Below the pieces are notes generated by a model. The model was not told the DNA's origin. It ran no database searches and saw only the letters and a program-made list of their open reading frames with translations. Position numbers and translations under genes: made by a program. Positions 25,668 through 34,534 of a stretch of DNA of 64,000 bases are shown in pieces (position 1 is the stretch's first letter; the number at the start of each line of letters is the position of its first letter). Source of the stretch: Syntrophobacter sp963666995 (lineage in GTDB: Bacteria > Desulfobacterota > Syntrophobacteria > Syntrophobacterales > Syntrophobacteraceae); the NCBI GenBank assembly GCA_963666995.1, contig OY762941.1, forward strand, positions 5,208,001-5,272,000. The letters run 5' to 3'.

Positions 25668-27335
25668 ATGAGTAAGAGACAGAAACGCTTTGAGGTGCTG
25701 GCCCAGCGTCCGGTGAATAAGGACGGCTTTATCAAGGAATGGATTGAAGTGGGACTGGTTGCGATGGACAGCCCCAACGATCCGGCACCTGGAATCAGGA
25801 TCCAAAACGGCAAGGTTGTCGAGCTTGACGGAAAACCCCGGGATAAGTTCGACCTGATCGATTTATGGATTGCCGACCACTGCATCGATACCTCGGTGGC
25901 CGAGAAGGCCATGGCGATCGATTCACTTCAGTTTGCGCGGATGCTTGTCGACATCAACGTGCCGCGCGCGGACATCGTGCGCCTGTCGGTCGGCATGACG
26001 CCGGCCAAGATACTGGATGTCTTGAAGAAAATGAACGTGGTCGAGCTGATGATGGCCATGCAGAAACTCCGGCCACGGCGTACGCCGTCCACTCAAGCTC
26101 ACGTGACCAACCTCAAGGACCACCCCGCCCTTCTGGCAGCGGACGCCGCGGAAGCCTCGTTTCGTGGCTTTACCGAAGAGGAAACCACCGTGGGGGTGGG
26201 ACGTTACGCTCCCATGAACGCACTTTCCATCCTGGTCGGCTCCCAAACCGGCCGCCCGGGCGTCATCACTCAATGCGCCGTGGAAGAAGCGCTGGAACTC
26301 AGCATGGGCATGCGCGGACTTACCGCCTACGCTGAAACGGTGTCTGTTTACGGCACCGAGCAGGTGTTTGTGGATGGAGACGATACGCCCTGGTCGAAAG
26401 CTTTCCTCGCTTCTGCCTACGCATCCAGGGGCCTCAAGATGCGCTACACCTCGGGGACGGGATCGGAGGTGCAGATGGGCTATGCCGAGAGCAAGTCCAT
26501 GCTGTACCTTGAGATTCGCTGCGTGATGATCACCAAGGGCGCCGGCGTTCAGGGTCTGCAGAACGGTTCCATCAGCGTCATCGGCGTGCCGGGAGCGGTT
26601 CCATCGGGCATTCGCGCCGTCCTCGCCGAAAACGTCGCCGCGGTCCTGATGGATCTCGAAGTGGCGTCGGGCAATGACCAGACGTTCACTCATTCGCCCA
26701 TCCGTAACACCGCGCGCATGCTGATGCAGTTCCTTCCCGGTACGGATTTGATTTTCTCCGGCTACAGTTCCGTGCCCAATTACGACAACATGTTCGCCGG
26801 GTCCACCCATGACTGCGACGACTACGACGACTACCTGGTGCTGCAGCGCGACCTCCAGATCGACGGCGGTCTGCGACCGGTGAAAGAAGCCGACGTCATC
26901 ATGATCCGCAACAAGGGCGTTCGCGCCCTGCAGGCGGTTTTCAAGGAAGTGGGACTCCCTCCCATCACCGACGAGGAAGTTGAAGCCGTTACCTACGCGC
27001 ATGGCAGCAAAGATGTCCCCGATCGTGATGTGCCTGAAGACCTGCGCGCCATAGGAGAATTCATGAAACGCGGCGGCAACGGGATCGATGTGGTCCGGGC
27101 GCTCGTGAAACATGGATTCCGCGATGTGGCGGAAGCGGTGTTGGGTGTCCTGAAGCAAAAAGTATCAGGCGACTACCTGCACACCTCAGCCATTCTGGAA
27201 CCCAATTTCGACGTATTGAGCGCCGTCAACGACCTCAACGATTACCAGGGACCCGGTACCGGCTACCGTCTGGAAGGCGAGCGATGGGAAATCCTGAAGG
27301 ACATCCCGCAGGCGATCAGCCCGGAAGACGTTTAG
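25668..27335 (+). CDS. pduC: B12-dependent diol/glycerol dehydratase, large subunit
   Basis: The protein is 555 residues from the ATG at 25668; a start at 25647 would add a non-family leader and overlap pduB. It matches the alpha-subunit family over its full length: QRPVNKDGFIKEW, MTPAKILDVLKKMNVVELMM, YAETVSVYGTEQVFVDGDDT, ASGNDQTFTHS, GYRLEGERWE. The enzyme removes water from 1,2-propanediol or glycerol by a radical mechanism with adenosylcobalamin, giving propanal or 3-hydroxypropanal. Sequence alone does not separate the two substrates; the adjacent gldA favours glycerol, pduP fits either. Confidence 0.96.
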   Translation: MSKRQKRFEVLAQRPVNKDGFIKEWIEVGLVAMDSPNDPAPGIRIQNGKVVELDGKPRDKFDLIDLWIADHCIDTSVAEKAMAIDSLQFARMLVDINVPRADIVRLSVGMTPAKILDVLKKMNVVELMMAMQKLRPRRTPSTQAHVTNLKDHPALLAADAAEASFRGFTEEETTVGVGRYAPMNALSILVGSQTGRPGVITQCAVEEALELSMGMRGLTAYAETVSVYGTEQVFVDGDDTPWSKAFLASAYASRGLKMRYTSGTGSEVQMGYAESKSMLYLEIRCVMITKGAGVQGLQNGSISVIGVPGAVPSGIRAVLAENVAAVLMDLEVASGNDQTFTHSPIRNTARMLMQFLPGTDLIFSGYSSVPNYDNMFAGSTHDCDDYDDYLVLQRDLQIDGGLRPVKEADVIMIRNKGVRALQAVFKEVGLPPITDEEVEAVTYAHGSKDVPDRDVPEDLRAIGEFMKRGGNGIDVVRALVKHGFRDVAEAVLGVLKQKVSGDYLHTSAILEPNFDVLSAVNDLNDYQGPGTGYRLEGERWEILKDIPQAISPEDV

Positions 27336-27360
27336 GTCTGAGCTAGGGAGGCACAGAGAC

Positions 27361-28005
27361 ATGGACATTACCGAAGAAATGGTCAAGGAAATCATCCTTG
27401 AGATTCTGCGTGAAATGGAAGCAGAGGGCCGGTCCGCCAAACCCTTCAAAGACGACGGGACCCCGCTGGTATTCAAGGAAAAGGGGGTCGCCAGGACCGG
27501 CGTAGATAAGAACGAGGTGGTCATCGCCGTTCCGCCCGCATTCGGAACCGTGATGAGCAAGACCATCATCGGCATTCCTCACCAGCAGGTGCTGAGGGAG
27601 ATCATCGCCGGGATCGAGGAGGAAGGCCTCAAAGCGCGGTTGGTCAAAGTGCATCGGACCGCGGACGTCGCGTTCATATCTCACGACGCCGCTAAACTGA
27701 GCGGTTCGGGAATCGGCATCGGCATCCTCTCCAGAGGGACTTCGGTCATTCATCAAAGGGACCTGAAACCTCTCCAGAACCTGGAACTGTTCTCACAATC
27801 CCCCCTTCTCGACCTGGCAACCTTTCGTTCAATAGGCCGCAATGCCGCGAAATATGCCAAAGGAGAAAGTCCCCGCCCGGTGCCGGTTCGCAACGATCCC
27901 ATGGCCCGGCCGCGCTACCAGGGACTGGCGGCGCTGCTCCATAACAAGGAGGTCCAGTACGTCAACCCGGACAAGCCGGCCCAGGAAATTGAGGCTCAAC
28001 TCTAG
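27361..28005 (+). CDS. pduD: Diol/glycerol dehydratase, medium subunit
   Basis: The 214-residue beta subunit begins with an encapsulation-type amphipathic helix (ITEEMVKEIILEILREM), then a Gly/Ala-poor linker and the core (VIAVPPAFGTVMSKTIIGIP, HRTADVAFISHDAAKLSGSG). It helps form the cobalamin pocket with PduC. The N-terminal helix is the likely targeting signal of the dehydratase into the shell, as in known PduD proteins. It lies 25 bp after pduC. Confidence 0.94.
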   Translation: MDITEEMVKEIILEILREMEAEGRSAKPFKDDGTPLVFKEKGVARTGVDKNEVVIAVPPAFGTVMSKTIIGIPHQQVLREIIAGIEEEGLKARLVKVHRTADVAFISHDAAKLSGSGIGIGILSRGTSVIHQRDLKPLQNLELFSQSPLLDLATFRSIGRNAAKYAKGESPRPVPVRNDPMARPRYQGLAALLHNKEVQYVNPDKPAQEIEAQL

Positions 28006-28068
28006 AGCGGCCTCTCACTTCATTTCGGGCAGGCATGGGCAAACACTTTGCGGGAGGTAAAGTCGACA

Positions 28069-28632
28069 ATGAACGATGAACAGATATCCCATCTGATTGA
28101 GCGCATGGCCCAAACCAAGGGGGTCAATATCTCTCCCGATCTTGTCAAGGAAGCCGTCAAGAGGGTCATATCGGCTTTGGGTGAGGGCGGCGACGCACCG
28201 CCGGCGTCCCCGGGCAAGGGACTTGACCCCAAACGGGATTACCCGTTGGCGCAAAAACGGCCCGACCTGGTCCAGACAGCTACCGGTCTGCATCTTGAAG
28301 ACATCACCCTGGATAAGGTCGCCGGAGGGAAGATCACTTTTAACGACATGAAGATACGTCCGGAAACCCTGGAGTATCAGGCACAAATCGCCGAAGGATG
28401 CGGGCGGCCGCAGCTCGCCAGCAATATACGACGGGCCGCCGAACTGACGCGCATCCCGGATGAACGCGTCCTTGAAATCTACGAAGCTTTGAGACCCTAC
28501 CGGTCCTCCAAGAAGGAGTTGCTCGATATTGCCGGTGAGCTGGAATCGCGTTACCAGGCCCGCATCTGCGCCGCATTGGTGCGCGAGGCGGCGGAGGTTT
28601 ACGAAAAGCGCGGCCGGCTGCGCCGCGAGTAA
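28069..28632 (+). CDS. pduE: Diol/glycerol dehydratase, small subunit
   Basis: The 187-residue gamma subunit starts at 28069, preceded by GGGAGGT. The N-terminal helix and Pro/Ala linker (about 1-65) precede the core with KRPDLVQTATGLHLEDITLD, LEYQAQIAEGCGRPQLASNI and ELTRIPDERVLEIYEALRPY. It is the third subunit of the heterohexameric dehydratase. A 261-bp gap without a supported gene separates it from pduG, the largest gap inside the locus. Confidence 0.94.
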   Translation: MNDEQISHLIERMAQTKGVNISPDLVKEAVKRVISALGEGGDAPPASPGKGLDPKRDYPLAQKRPDLVQTATGLHLEDITLDKVAGGKITFNDMKIRPETLEYQAQIAEGCGRPQLASNIRRAAELTRIPDERVLEIYEALRPYRSSKKELLDIAGELESRYQARICAALVREAAEVYEKRGRLRRE

Positions 28633-28893
28633 GACGGTCTCCATTTGGAATCTGAAAAGAACCGACGGGTGGAGTGAAAGCCCACGGGAGGAACACCGGG
28701 AAGCAGGCACGGGAACGAGGTTTACCTTTGCCGCCGCTCCGGAAGACGTCGCGAGTTTCCGGACGAATACGGGACGGCTGCCCGCGCAAGTGCACGCCGA
28801 CTCTTCCGCTGCATCTCCCGCATACCCGGTCATCCTGCGCTGAATGAACCGGGGGCATGACTCGTTTGGCAAGATCTGATGGAGCTGAGCGTT

Positions 28894-30729
28894 ATGGCCT
28901 ACATCGCTGGTGTGGATGTCGGGAACAATACAACCGAAGTCGCCATAGCCGAGATGCACGGAAAGGGAAAGGAGGTCGACTTCCTGTCCAGCGCCATCGT
29001 GCGCACCGTGGGCATCAAAGGCACGATCCAGAACGCCATGGGGGTGATCGACGCCCTGGACACGGCGCTGCAGCCCCTGTCGCTGCAGCGAAGAGATCTT
29101 TCCCTGATTCTTCTCAACGAAGCCACGCCCGTCATTGGCGACGTTGCCATGGAAACCATCACTGAGACGGTCATTACCGAATCAGCCATGATCGGACACA
29201 ATCCTGCTTCTCCAGGTGGGCAGGGTCTGGGAGTGGGGACGACCATCCCCCTGGAGCTTGCAGCCTCGGCGCCTTCCGATGGAAAATGGATCGTCGTCAT
29301 GCCGGGGACCGTGGACTTCCGGGAAGCGGCTGCATCGATCAACGCACTGGTGGCGGACGGCAAGGAAATCGCCGGCGCGATCATCCGGAACGACGACGGC
29401 GTATTGATCAACAATCGATTGCTGCGCCCCATCCCCATCGTTGATGAAGTGGAACACATCGATCGCGTGCCGCTGGGAATGCCGGCGGCGGTGGAGGTTG
29501 CGCTTCCGGGCAAATCCATCGAGAAGCTTTCCAACCCTTACGACATTGCCACCATCTTCAACCTCGATCCCGAAGAGACCCGCCGGATCGTTCCCATAGC
29601 GCGGGCTCTCATGGGCATCCGCAGCGCAGTCGTCATCAAGACCCCGAAAGGGGATATTCAGGAACGAAGGATTCCGGCCGGAAAACTTGTCCTCATCGGC
29701 AAGAGTCAGAAAACGGAGGTACAGATCGAGGAAGGGGCCGAGGCCATCATGCAGCGCGTGGAAGAGATTTCCCCGCTGGTGGAAATCCAGGCGGAACCGG
29801 GCACCAATGTCGGCGGGATGTTCGAGCAGGTGCGAAAGGTCATGGCCGAACTCACGGACCAGCCGGTTCATCAGATCGCCGTTCGCGATATCCTTGCGGT
29901 GGATACCTTTAAGCCGCAGAAGGTCCTGGGCGCATTGGCCGGCGAATTCGCCATGGGGAACGCCGTCGGACTCGCCGCCATGGTGGAAACACACAGGCTT
30001 CCCATGCAACGTCTGGCGAGGAAAGTCGAAGAGGAAACCCTCATTGCCTCGGCCGTCGGGGGAGTCGAAGCCGAAATGGCGATCCGTGGGGCCTTGACCA
30101 CTCCCGGGACCAGGCCCCCCCTGGCCATCCTCGATCTGGGGGGAGGATCAACCGATGCGGCATTGATCTCTGAAGACGGGGTCATCCAAAGCATCCATCT
30201 GTCCGGCGCGGGCGAGATGGTCACTCTGCTCATCGACACGGAGCTGGGCCTCGAGGACAGGGAACTTTCAGAAAACATCAAGCGCTATCCTTTGGCGAAA
30301 GTGGAGAGCCTTTTCCACGTGCGACATGAAGACGGTTCGGTCCAGTTTCTTAAGCAGGCGCTGGAACCGAAATTTTTCGGCCGCCTGGCCATCGTGACCG
30401 ACACCGGGCTCGAACCCCTCGAAGCCAGGGTGACGATGGAAAAGGTGATCACGGTTCGCAGGCAGTCCAAGCATAAGGTTTTCGTACACAACGCCCTCCG
30501 GGCATTGAAAAGAGTCGCGCCCGCCGGAAATATCCGCCTGATCCATTTCGTGGTCCTGGTGGGGGGGTCCGCCCTGGATTTCGAAATACCCAAGATGGTT
30601 TCGGATGCGCTGAGCGAGTACGGCGTGGTCACCGGCAGGGCCAATGTTCGAGGTACGGAAGGCCCGCGTAACGCAGTGGCCACCGGCCTCATTCTCGCTC
30701 ATGCGACAAATGACGGGGGAGCGGCATGA
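28894..30729 (+). CDS. pduG: Dehydratase reactivase, large subunit
   Basis: The 611-residue protein is an Hsp70-like ATPase of the DdrA/PduG family. The phosphate loops include AGVDVGNNTTEVAIAEM at the N-terminus and LAILDLGGGSTDAALISEDG in the second half. It swaps damaged cobalamin out of the dehydratase at the cost of ATP. The start at 28894 gives the family N-terminus (MAYIAGVDVG) and has GGAG at a good distance; an upstream ATG at 28879 adds five residues. It forms a complex with PduH, whose gene overlaps by 4 bp. Confidence 0.94.
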   Translation: MAYIAGVDVGNNTTEVAIAEMHGKGKEVDFLSSAIVRTVGIKGTIQNAMGVIDALDTALQPLSLQRRDLSLILLNEATPVIGDVAMETITETVITESAMIGHNPASPGGQGLGVGTTIPLELAASAPSDGKWIVVMPGTVDFREAAASINALVADGKEIAGAIIRNDDGVLINNRLLRPIPIVDEVEHIDRVPLGMPAAVEVALPGKSIEKLSNPYDIATIFNLDPEETRRIVPIARALMGIRSAVVIKTPKGDIQERRIPAGKLVLIGKSQKTEVQIEEGAEAIMQRVEEISPLVEIQAEPGTNVGGMFEQVRKVMAELTDQPVHQIAVRDILAVDTFKPQKVLGALAGEFAMGNAVGLAAMVETHRLPMQRLARKVEEETLIASAVGGVEAEMAIRGALTTPGTRPPLAILDLGGGSTDAALISEDGVIQSIHLSGAGEMVTLLIDTELGLEDRELSENIKRYPLAKVESLFHVRHEDGSVQFLKQALEPKFFGRLAIVTDTGLEPLEARVTMEKVITVRRQSKHKVFVHNALRALKRVAPAGNIRLIHFVVLVGGSALDFEIPKMVSDALSEYGVVTGRANVRGTEGPRNAVATGLILAHATNDGGAA

Positions 30730-31187
30730 ACCGGCAGCAGCCCGCAGTATGGATATTCAGAAGCCGCTCGGTTGCGGCCGATGCATTTCAGCCCTTGCTG
30801 TGGGGCATGGAGGAAGAAGGAATCCCGTTCGAAATCCGCGAGACCGGCGAGGGACCGGTTCGGGATCTTGCCAAACAGGCCGCCGACGGTTCGCCTCTTA
30901 ATGTCGGCATTGCCGTTGGGGGAAACGAGATCGTCCTCCACCATACGGACCTGGCAACCCCGTTGTTTTCCCTTGCTACCAGGCCCTGGCCGCCCTTCGA
31001 ATTGCGCCGCATGGGAATAAACGGCGCCCGCCTGGTCAAGGGGCAGCCCCTGGTGTTGGAAAACCGAGGGATTACAGCCGCTCCCGCCCCGCATCCCGTA
31101 AGGGATCCTCGCGAGGTATCGGAGTCCCTCATCCATCTGATCCTGGATGAGATATTCAAGGAGGGCGGGAAAAGATTCAGGCATTAA
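30726..31187 (+). CDS. pduH: Dehydratase reactivase, small subunit
   Basis: The 153-residue protein matches the DdrB/PduH family: PAVWIFRSRSVAADAFQPLL, GIAVGGNEIVLHHTDLA and the closing HPVRDPREVSES. It is a little longer than typical (about 120-125), by an extended C-terminus. Its ATG overlaps the pduG stop (ATGA), so the two subunits are made together. It works with PduG to release inactive cofactor. Confidence 0.92.
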   Translation: MNRQQPAVWIFRSRSVAADAFQPLLWGMEEEGIPFEIRETGEGPVRDLAKQAADGSPLNVGIAVGGNEIVLHHTDLATPLFSLATRPWPPFELRRMGINGARLVKGQPLVLENRGITAAPAPHPVRDPREVSESLIHLILDEIFKEGGKRFRH

Positions 31188-31263
31188 CAGGCGCGTCGCA
31201 AAGACCGGGGATGCAAAGTCGGCCGGTTTAAAAGTTCCAGGTGGTGCAAAGCGGGGAAGGACC

Positions 31264-31746
31264 ATGAAAAATCTGAGCCTTGGACTGATCGAAACATGGG
31301 GGTTCGTGGCGGCGGTGGCTGCCGCCGATGCATCGAGCAAAGCAGCGATGGTTACCCTGCTGGGTTATGAACTGGCAAGGGGGGGCCTCGTTACCATAAG
31401 AATGGCCGGAGACGTGGCCGCCGTCAAAGCGGCGGTTTCAGCCGGTTCCGCGGCGGCCGGGAAAGTCGGCAGGGTGGTATCCACACATGTGATTCCCAGA
31501 CCGGACCATCAACTGAGCATCGGTATCCCCGGCTCAGACGGTCCCGCCGAAACGGGTAGCACACCGCCCCCACCCGCTCCGCCTCCCGGGGAAGAAGATC
31601 TGGGGAAGTCGCCGGGAACAGGTGAAAGTGAGACAATCCTTCCCGCTTCCGGGCAGCCTGCGGAATCGCGGAAACCCTCAAGGTCCGGAAGAGCCGGAAA
31701 GGGAAAGCCCCGAAAATCCGGGAAGACCAAGCCTTCCGGGAGCTGA
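31264..31746 (+). CDS. PduK-like BMC-H shell protein with Pro-rich and basic C-terminal tail
   Basis: The product is 160 residues from the ATG at 31264, preceded by GGAAGG. Residues 1-90 are a BMC domain (LGLIETWGFVAAVAAADASS, VHVIPRP-like THVIPRPDHQ). The rest is a disordered tail of about 65 residues: first Pro/Glu-rich (PPPPAPPPGEED), then strongly basic (SRSGRAGKGKPRKSGKTKP). The usual pore motif of PduA is replaced by ELARGG. PduK and EutK also carry extensions, with a metal site or a nucleic-acid-binding HTH; here neither is seen. The tail may bind cargo, a lumenal partner or nucleic acid. Confidence 0.88.
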   Translation: MKNLSLGLIETWGFVAAVAAADASSKAAMVTLLGYELARGGLVTIRMAGDVAAVKAAVSAGSAAAGKVGRVVSTHVIPRPDHQLSIGIPGSDGPAETGSTPPPPAPPPGEEDLGKSPGTGESETILPASGQPAESRKPSRSGRAGKGKPRKSGKTKPSGS

Positions 31747-31892
31747 GTTCGACAGGATGAAAGAGAAGTGAATCTGAACCACCCCGAATCATTACGGGAT
31801 CGATGAACCGGTGAGCCTTCCCTCCCGGACGATCGGGGTTGTTTCGGGTTGGTTCCGTCGGTTTTGGAGTTGAATCTGAAAAGGAGAGTTTT

Positions 31893-32510
31893 ATGGTGGA
31901 ACTCCGCGCTTTCGTGTATCTGGATCGGCTGCAGCCTCAATTCGCCGCCTACCTTGGGGCCAATGCGCGGGGGTATCTCCCCGTGGCGGGCGTGGCCTCC
32001 ATCCTGGTCGAAATTGCCCCCGGGGTGCTCATCAACCAGGTAGTGGATGCCGCCGTCAAGGCCGCCAACGTCCGCCCCGGATTGATGGTCGTGGAACGTC
32101 ATTTCGGAGCGCTCGAATTTCACTCCAAGGCGCAAGCGGAAGTTCAGCATGCGGGCCACGCGGTACTCACTTCCCTCAAGCTGAAGCAGGAGGACCGTAT
32201 CAAACCGCAAATCCTGAGTTCTCAAATCATCCACAAGGTCAATGACTATCACGCGCAAATGGTAAACGTCTCGCGCCTTTGCTCCATGCTTCTCCCCGGG
32301 CAGGATCTCTACATTCTGGAGGTCCAACCCGCCGGCTACATCATGCTTGCCGCCAACGAAGCGGAGAAGAACGCTCCGATCACTCTGGTTGACTGTAGAT
32401 CGTTCGGAGCGGTGGGACGCCTGTACATCAGCGGGAAGGAATCGGAGGTGGCTCGCGCCGCAGGCGGTGCGGAATCGGCCATCCGTAACCTTACGGGAAA
32501 AGAATCATAG
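31893..32510 (+). CDS. BMC-T trimeric shell protein, Hoch_5816/Hoch_3341 type
   Basis: The product is 205 residues from the ATG at 31893, with AAGGAG upstream. Two fused BMC domains open with VYLDRLQPQFAAYLG, then RGYLPVAGVASILVEIAPG and VDAAVKAANVRP in the first, and LPGQDLYILEVQPAGYIMLA with EKNAPITLVDCRSFGAVGRL in the second. This pattern matches the stacked, gated trimers known from the Haliangium shell rather than PduB, PduT or EutL. Such trimers are thought to carry large metabolites such as CoA or cofactors. Its presence in a PduCDE locus is unusual. Confidence 0.85.
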   Translation: MVELRAFVYLDRLQPQFAAYLGANARGYLPVAGVASILVEIAPGVLINQVVDAAVKAANVRPGLMVVERHFGALEFHSKAQAEVQHAGHAVLTSLKLKQEDRIKPQILSSQIIHKVNDYHAQMVNVSRLCSMLLPGQDLYILEVQPAGYIMLAANEAEKNAPITLVDCRSFGAVGRLYISGKESEVARAAGGAESAIRNLTGKES

Positions 32511-32533
32511 AGTTCTTCCCGGGTGGAGACACA

Positions 32534-33376
32534 TTGAAAGTCAAAGATTCTGCGAATCAACTTCTATCGGCTTTTGAGTCTTCATTGACGCTCAATGGGA
32601 GCCGCCCTCGCAGCGAACCCCTTTTCGCCGGCGTGGACCTGGGGACAGCCTATACCGTGACCGCGGTTGTGGACGCAGCGGGCATCCCTGTTGCCGGGAT
32701 GTTGACCAGGAGCCGCTCCAGTATAAGGGACGGGTTGGTCCTGGATTATGTCGGCGCCATCAATATGGTCCGTCAGCAGGTGAAGACACTCCGCGAGGCC
32801 GGTTTTCAAATCGACTCCGCGTCAGCGGCCTATCCGCCCGGCACCTCGGGGCGGAACGCTCAAACCTTTGCCAACGTTCTTGAAGCCGCGGGGTTGCATG
32901 TATCCGGGCTGATCGATGAACCATCCGCCGCATCGCTTGTACTCGACATCACGGATGGGGCCGTGGTGGATATCGGCGGGGGCACCACCGGTATTTCCGT
33001 GCTTCGGGACGGAGAGGTGGTTTACACGGCCGATGAAGCAACCGGAGGGATCCATCTCGATCTTGTGATCGCCGGACATTTCAAGATCGGCACCGAGGAA
33101 GCCGAACGAATGAAGACCGACCCCGGACAGCAGTCGGCCTTATTTCCCCTGGTGCGCCCCGTGTTCCAGAAAATGGCCGCCATCGTGAAGCATCATCTGC
33201 GGGACCATCCCGTAGCGACGGTTTACCTGGTTGGCGGTTCGAGCTGTTTTCCGGGAATCGAGCAGGTAATGGGAGCCGAAACGGGTTTTCCCGTGGAACG
33301 GCCGGTCAACCCTTTGTGGGTCACTCCCCTGGGCATAGCCTTGAGCTGCCTTAAGACTGCACGGGAAAGAACGTGA
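32534..33376 (+). CDS. eutJ: EutJ-type Hsp70-like chaperone
   Basis: The 280-residue protein has an actin/Hsp70 ATPase fold: LFAGVDLGTAYTVTAVVDAA at the N-terminus, GAVVDIGGGTTGISVLRDGE in the middle and VYLVGGSSCFPGIEQVMGAE near the end. It is the EutJ family, known from ethanolamine loci but without a proved role; assembly or reactivation chaperone is the usual idea. Here it occurs with a PduG-type reactivase in the same locus. The start is TTG at 32534 with GGTGGAG five bases upstream. The stop overlaps the next start. Confidence 0.88.
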   Translation: MKVKDSANQLLSAFESSLTLNGSRPRSEPLFAGVDLGTAYTVTAVVDAAGIPVAGMLTRSRSSIRDGLVLDYVGAINMVRQQVKTLREAGFQIDSASAAYPPGTSGRNAQTFANVLEAAGLHVSGLIDEPSAASLVLDITDGAVVDIGGGTTGISVLRDGEVVYTADEATGGIHLDLVIAGHFKIGTEEAERMKTDPGQQSALFPLVRPVFQKMAAIVKHHLRDHPVATVYLVGGSSCFPGIEQVMGAETGFPVERPVNPLWVTPLGIALSCLKTARERT

Positions 33377-34224
33377 TGAGCGGAGAAAGCCTCATAATCA
33401 ACGAAGACCGAATCCGGGAACTCGTGGACAGGGTCATCCACAGGCTGGAGGAGCGCCTGGCAGCGATGGGGCGAAAAGGCGATCTTGTGGTGGTGTTCAC
33501 CGCTGCAACCGTCGAATTCCCCGAGGCCATCCGGCAGGTCTGCGGACTCATCCTGGACGGGTATCGCATCCGGTTGGCGTTTTCCCGGGCGGCGGTGCAA
33601 CTCATTTCCAAGCCCGTGAGAGATGAGCTGGCCGGGTTTCCGCACGTCGGCATGGTTGAACGGGAGAGATGGCTTTCTTCGTTGAAAGAAGCCCGAGCCG
33701 TCATCGTTCCGATGCTCAGCCTCAACACTCTTTCCAAATTGTCGCTGCTGATAGCGGACGATTTGACAACGAATCTCGTCCTCCATGCCCTGCTCATGGG
33801 AAAACACGTCATCATGGCACGCAATGGGGCCGACCCCGCCGACAAGGGGCGGGAGGAACTCGGGTTCCACAAAGGAAATGCCGCACTGAGGCAGGCGATG
33901 GCCGATCGTCTGAAAACCGTGACCGATTACGGCTGTATCCTGACCGATGTTCGAAAGCTTAGAGACACGCTGAATTCCCTGCTGATCAATGAAGAAATTC
34001 GAGTCGAGAAGGCACTGGAGCCGGCACAGGTACCTTTTCCTTCCGCTCCGACTATCGGCATTTCCGGCAGATTCGTAACCGCCGCAGATATTATGCACGC
34101 CCGGCGCACAGGTGCGGAATTGCTCGTCGGACCCTCATCGGGTCTGACCCCCCTGGCTCGGGACCTGGCCGGATTGCACGGAGTCGCGGTCAGGATGGAA
34201 CGAAACAAACCATTCAACAAATAG
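33376..34224 (+). CDS. Flavoprotein (phosphopantothenoylcysteine decarboxylase-like fold) of the microcompartment
   Basis: The product is 282 residues from the ATG at 33376 (a GTG at 33373 is an equal option). The N-terminal helix INEDRIRELVDRVIHRLEER looks like an encapsulation peptide. The rest resembles the flavoprotein family PF02441: VVVFTAATVEFPEAIRQVCG, AVIVPMLSLNTLSKLSLLIA, LHALLMGKHVIMARNGADP. Members occur in many microcompartment loci with no proved reaction; a flavin-based redox role, perhaps reduction of cob(III)alamin or NAD cycling in place of PduS, is an inference. Confidence 0.8.
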   Translation: MSGESLIINEDRIRELVDRVIHRLEERLAAMGRKGDLVVVFTAATVEFPEAIRQVCGLILDGYRIRLAFSRAAVQLISKPVRDELAGFPHVGMVERERWLSSLKEARAVIVPMLSLNTLSKLSLLIADDLTTNLVLHALLMGKHVIMARNGADPADKGREELGFHKGNAALRQAMADRLKTVTDYGCILTDVRKLRDTLNSLLINEEIRVEKALEPAQVPFPSAPTIGISGRFVTAADIMHARRTGAELLVGPSSGLTPLARDLAGLHGVAVRMERNKPFNK

Positions 34225-34237
34225 AGGGGATAACGCG

Positions 34238-34507
34238 ATGCTGATTGCAAGGGTGATTGGGACCCTGGTCGCCACGCGCAAGCACGAACGATTGGTGGGA
34301 AGCAAGATACAAATCGTTCAGCCTCTGGATCATAGGGGTGAAGCGCCCAGGGGCGACCCATTCGTGGCCGTCGATGCGGTCGGGGCCGGAGTGGGAGAGC
34401 GGGTCATCATAGTGAGAGGAAGCGGTGCGCGTGTCGCCGCCAATGATGAGCAGTGTCCGGTGGATGCTACGATCATTGGTATCATCGACAGCATCGACGT
34501 TGAATGA
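34238..34507 (+). CDS. pduN: BMC-P pentameric vertex protein (EutN/PduN/CcmL)
   Basis: The 89-residue protein has the CcmL/EutN fold: MLIARVIGTLVATRKHERLV, KIQIVQPLD, VAVDAVGAGVGERVIIVRGS and a C-terminal DATIIGIIDSIDVE. It caps the vertices of the shell. It sits 13 bp after the flavoprotein gene. It is the only pentamer gene seen in the locus. Confidence 0.95.
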   Translation: MLIARVIGTLVATRKHERLVGSKIQIVQPLDHRGEAPRGDPFVAVDAVGAGVGERVIIVRGSGARVAANDEQCPVDATIIGIIDSIDVE

Positions 34508-34534
34508 ATCGACTCATAGCAGAGCTGAGGACTC

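Noticed and set aside
25923..27158. 411-codon minus-strand open frame
   Set aside because: Antisense shadow of pduC.
28529..28843. Open frame in the pduE-pduG gap
   Set aside because: Overlaps the end of pduE, has no good ribosome-binding site and shows biased low-complexity composition.
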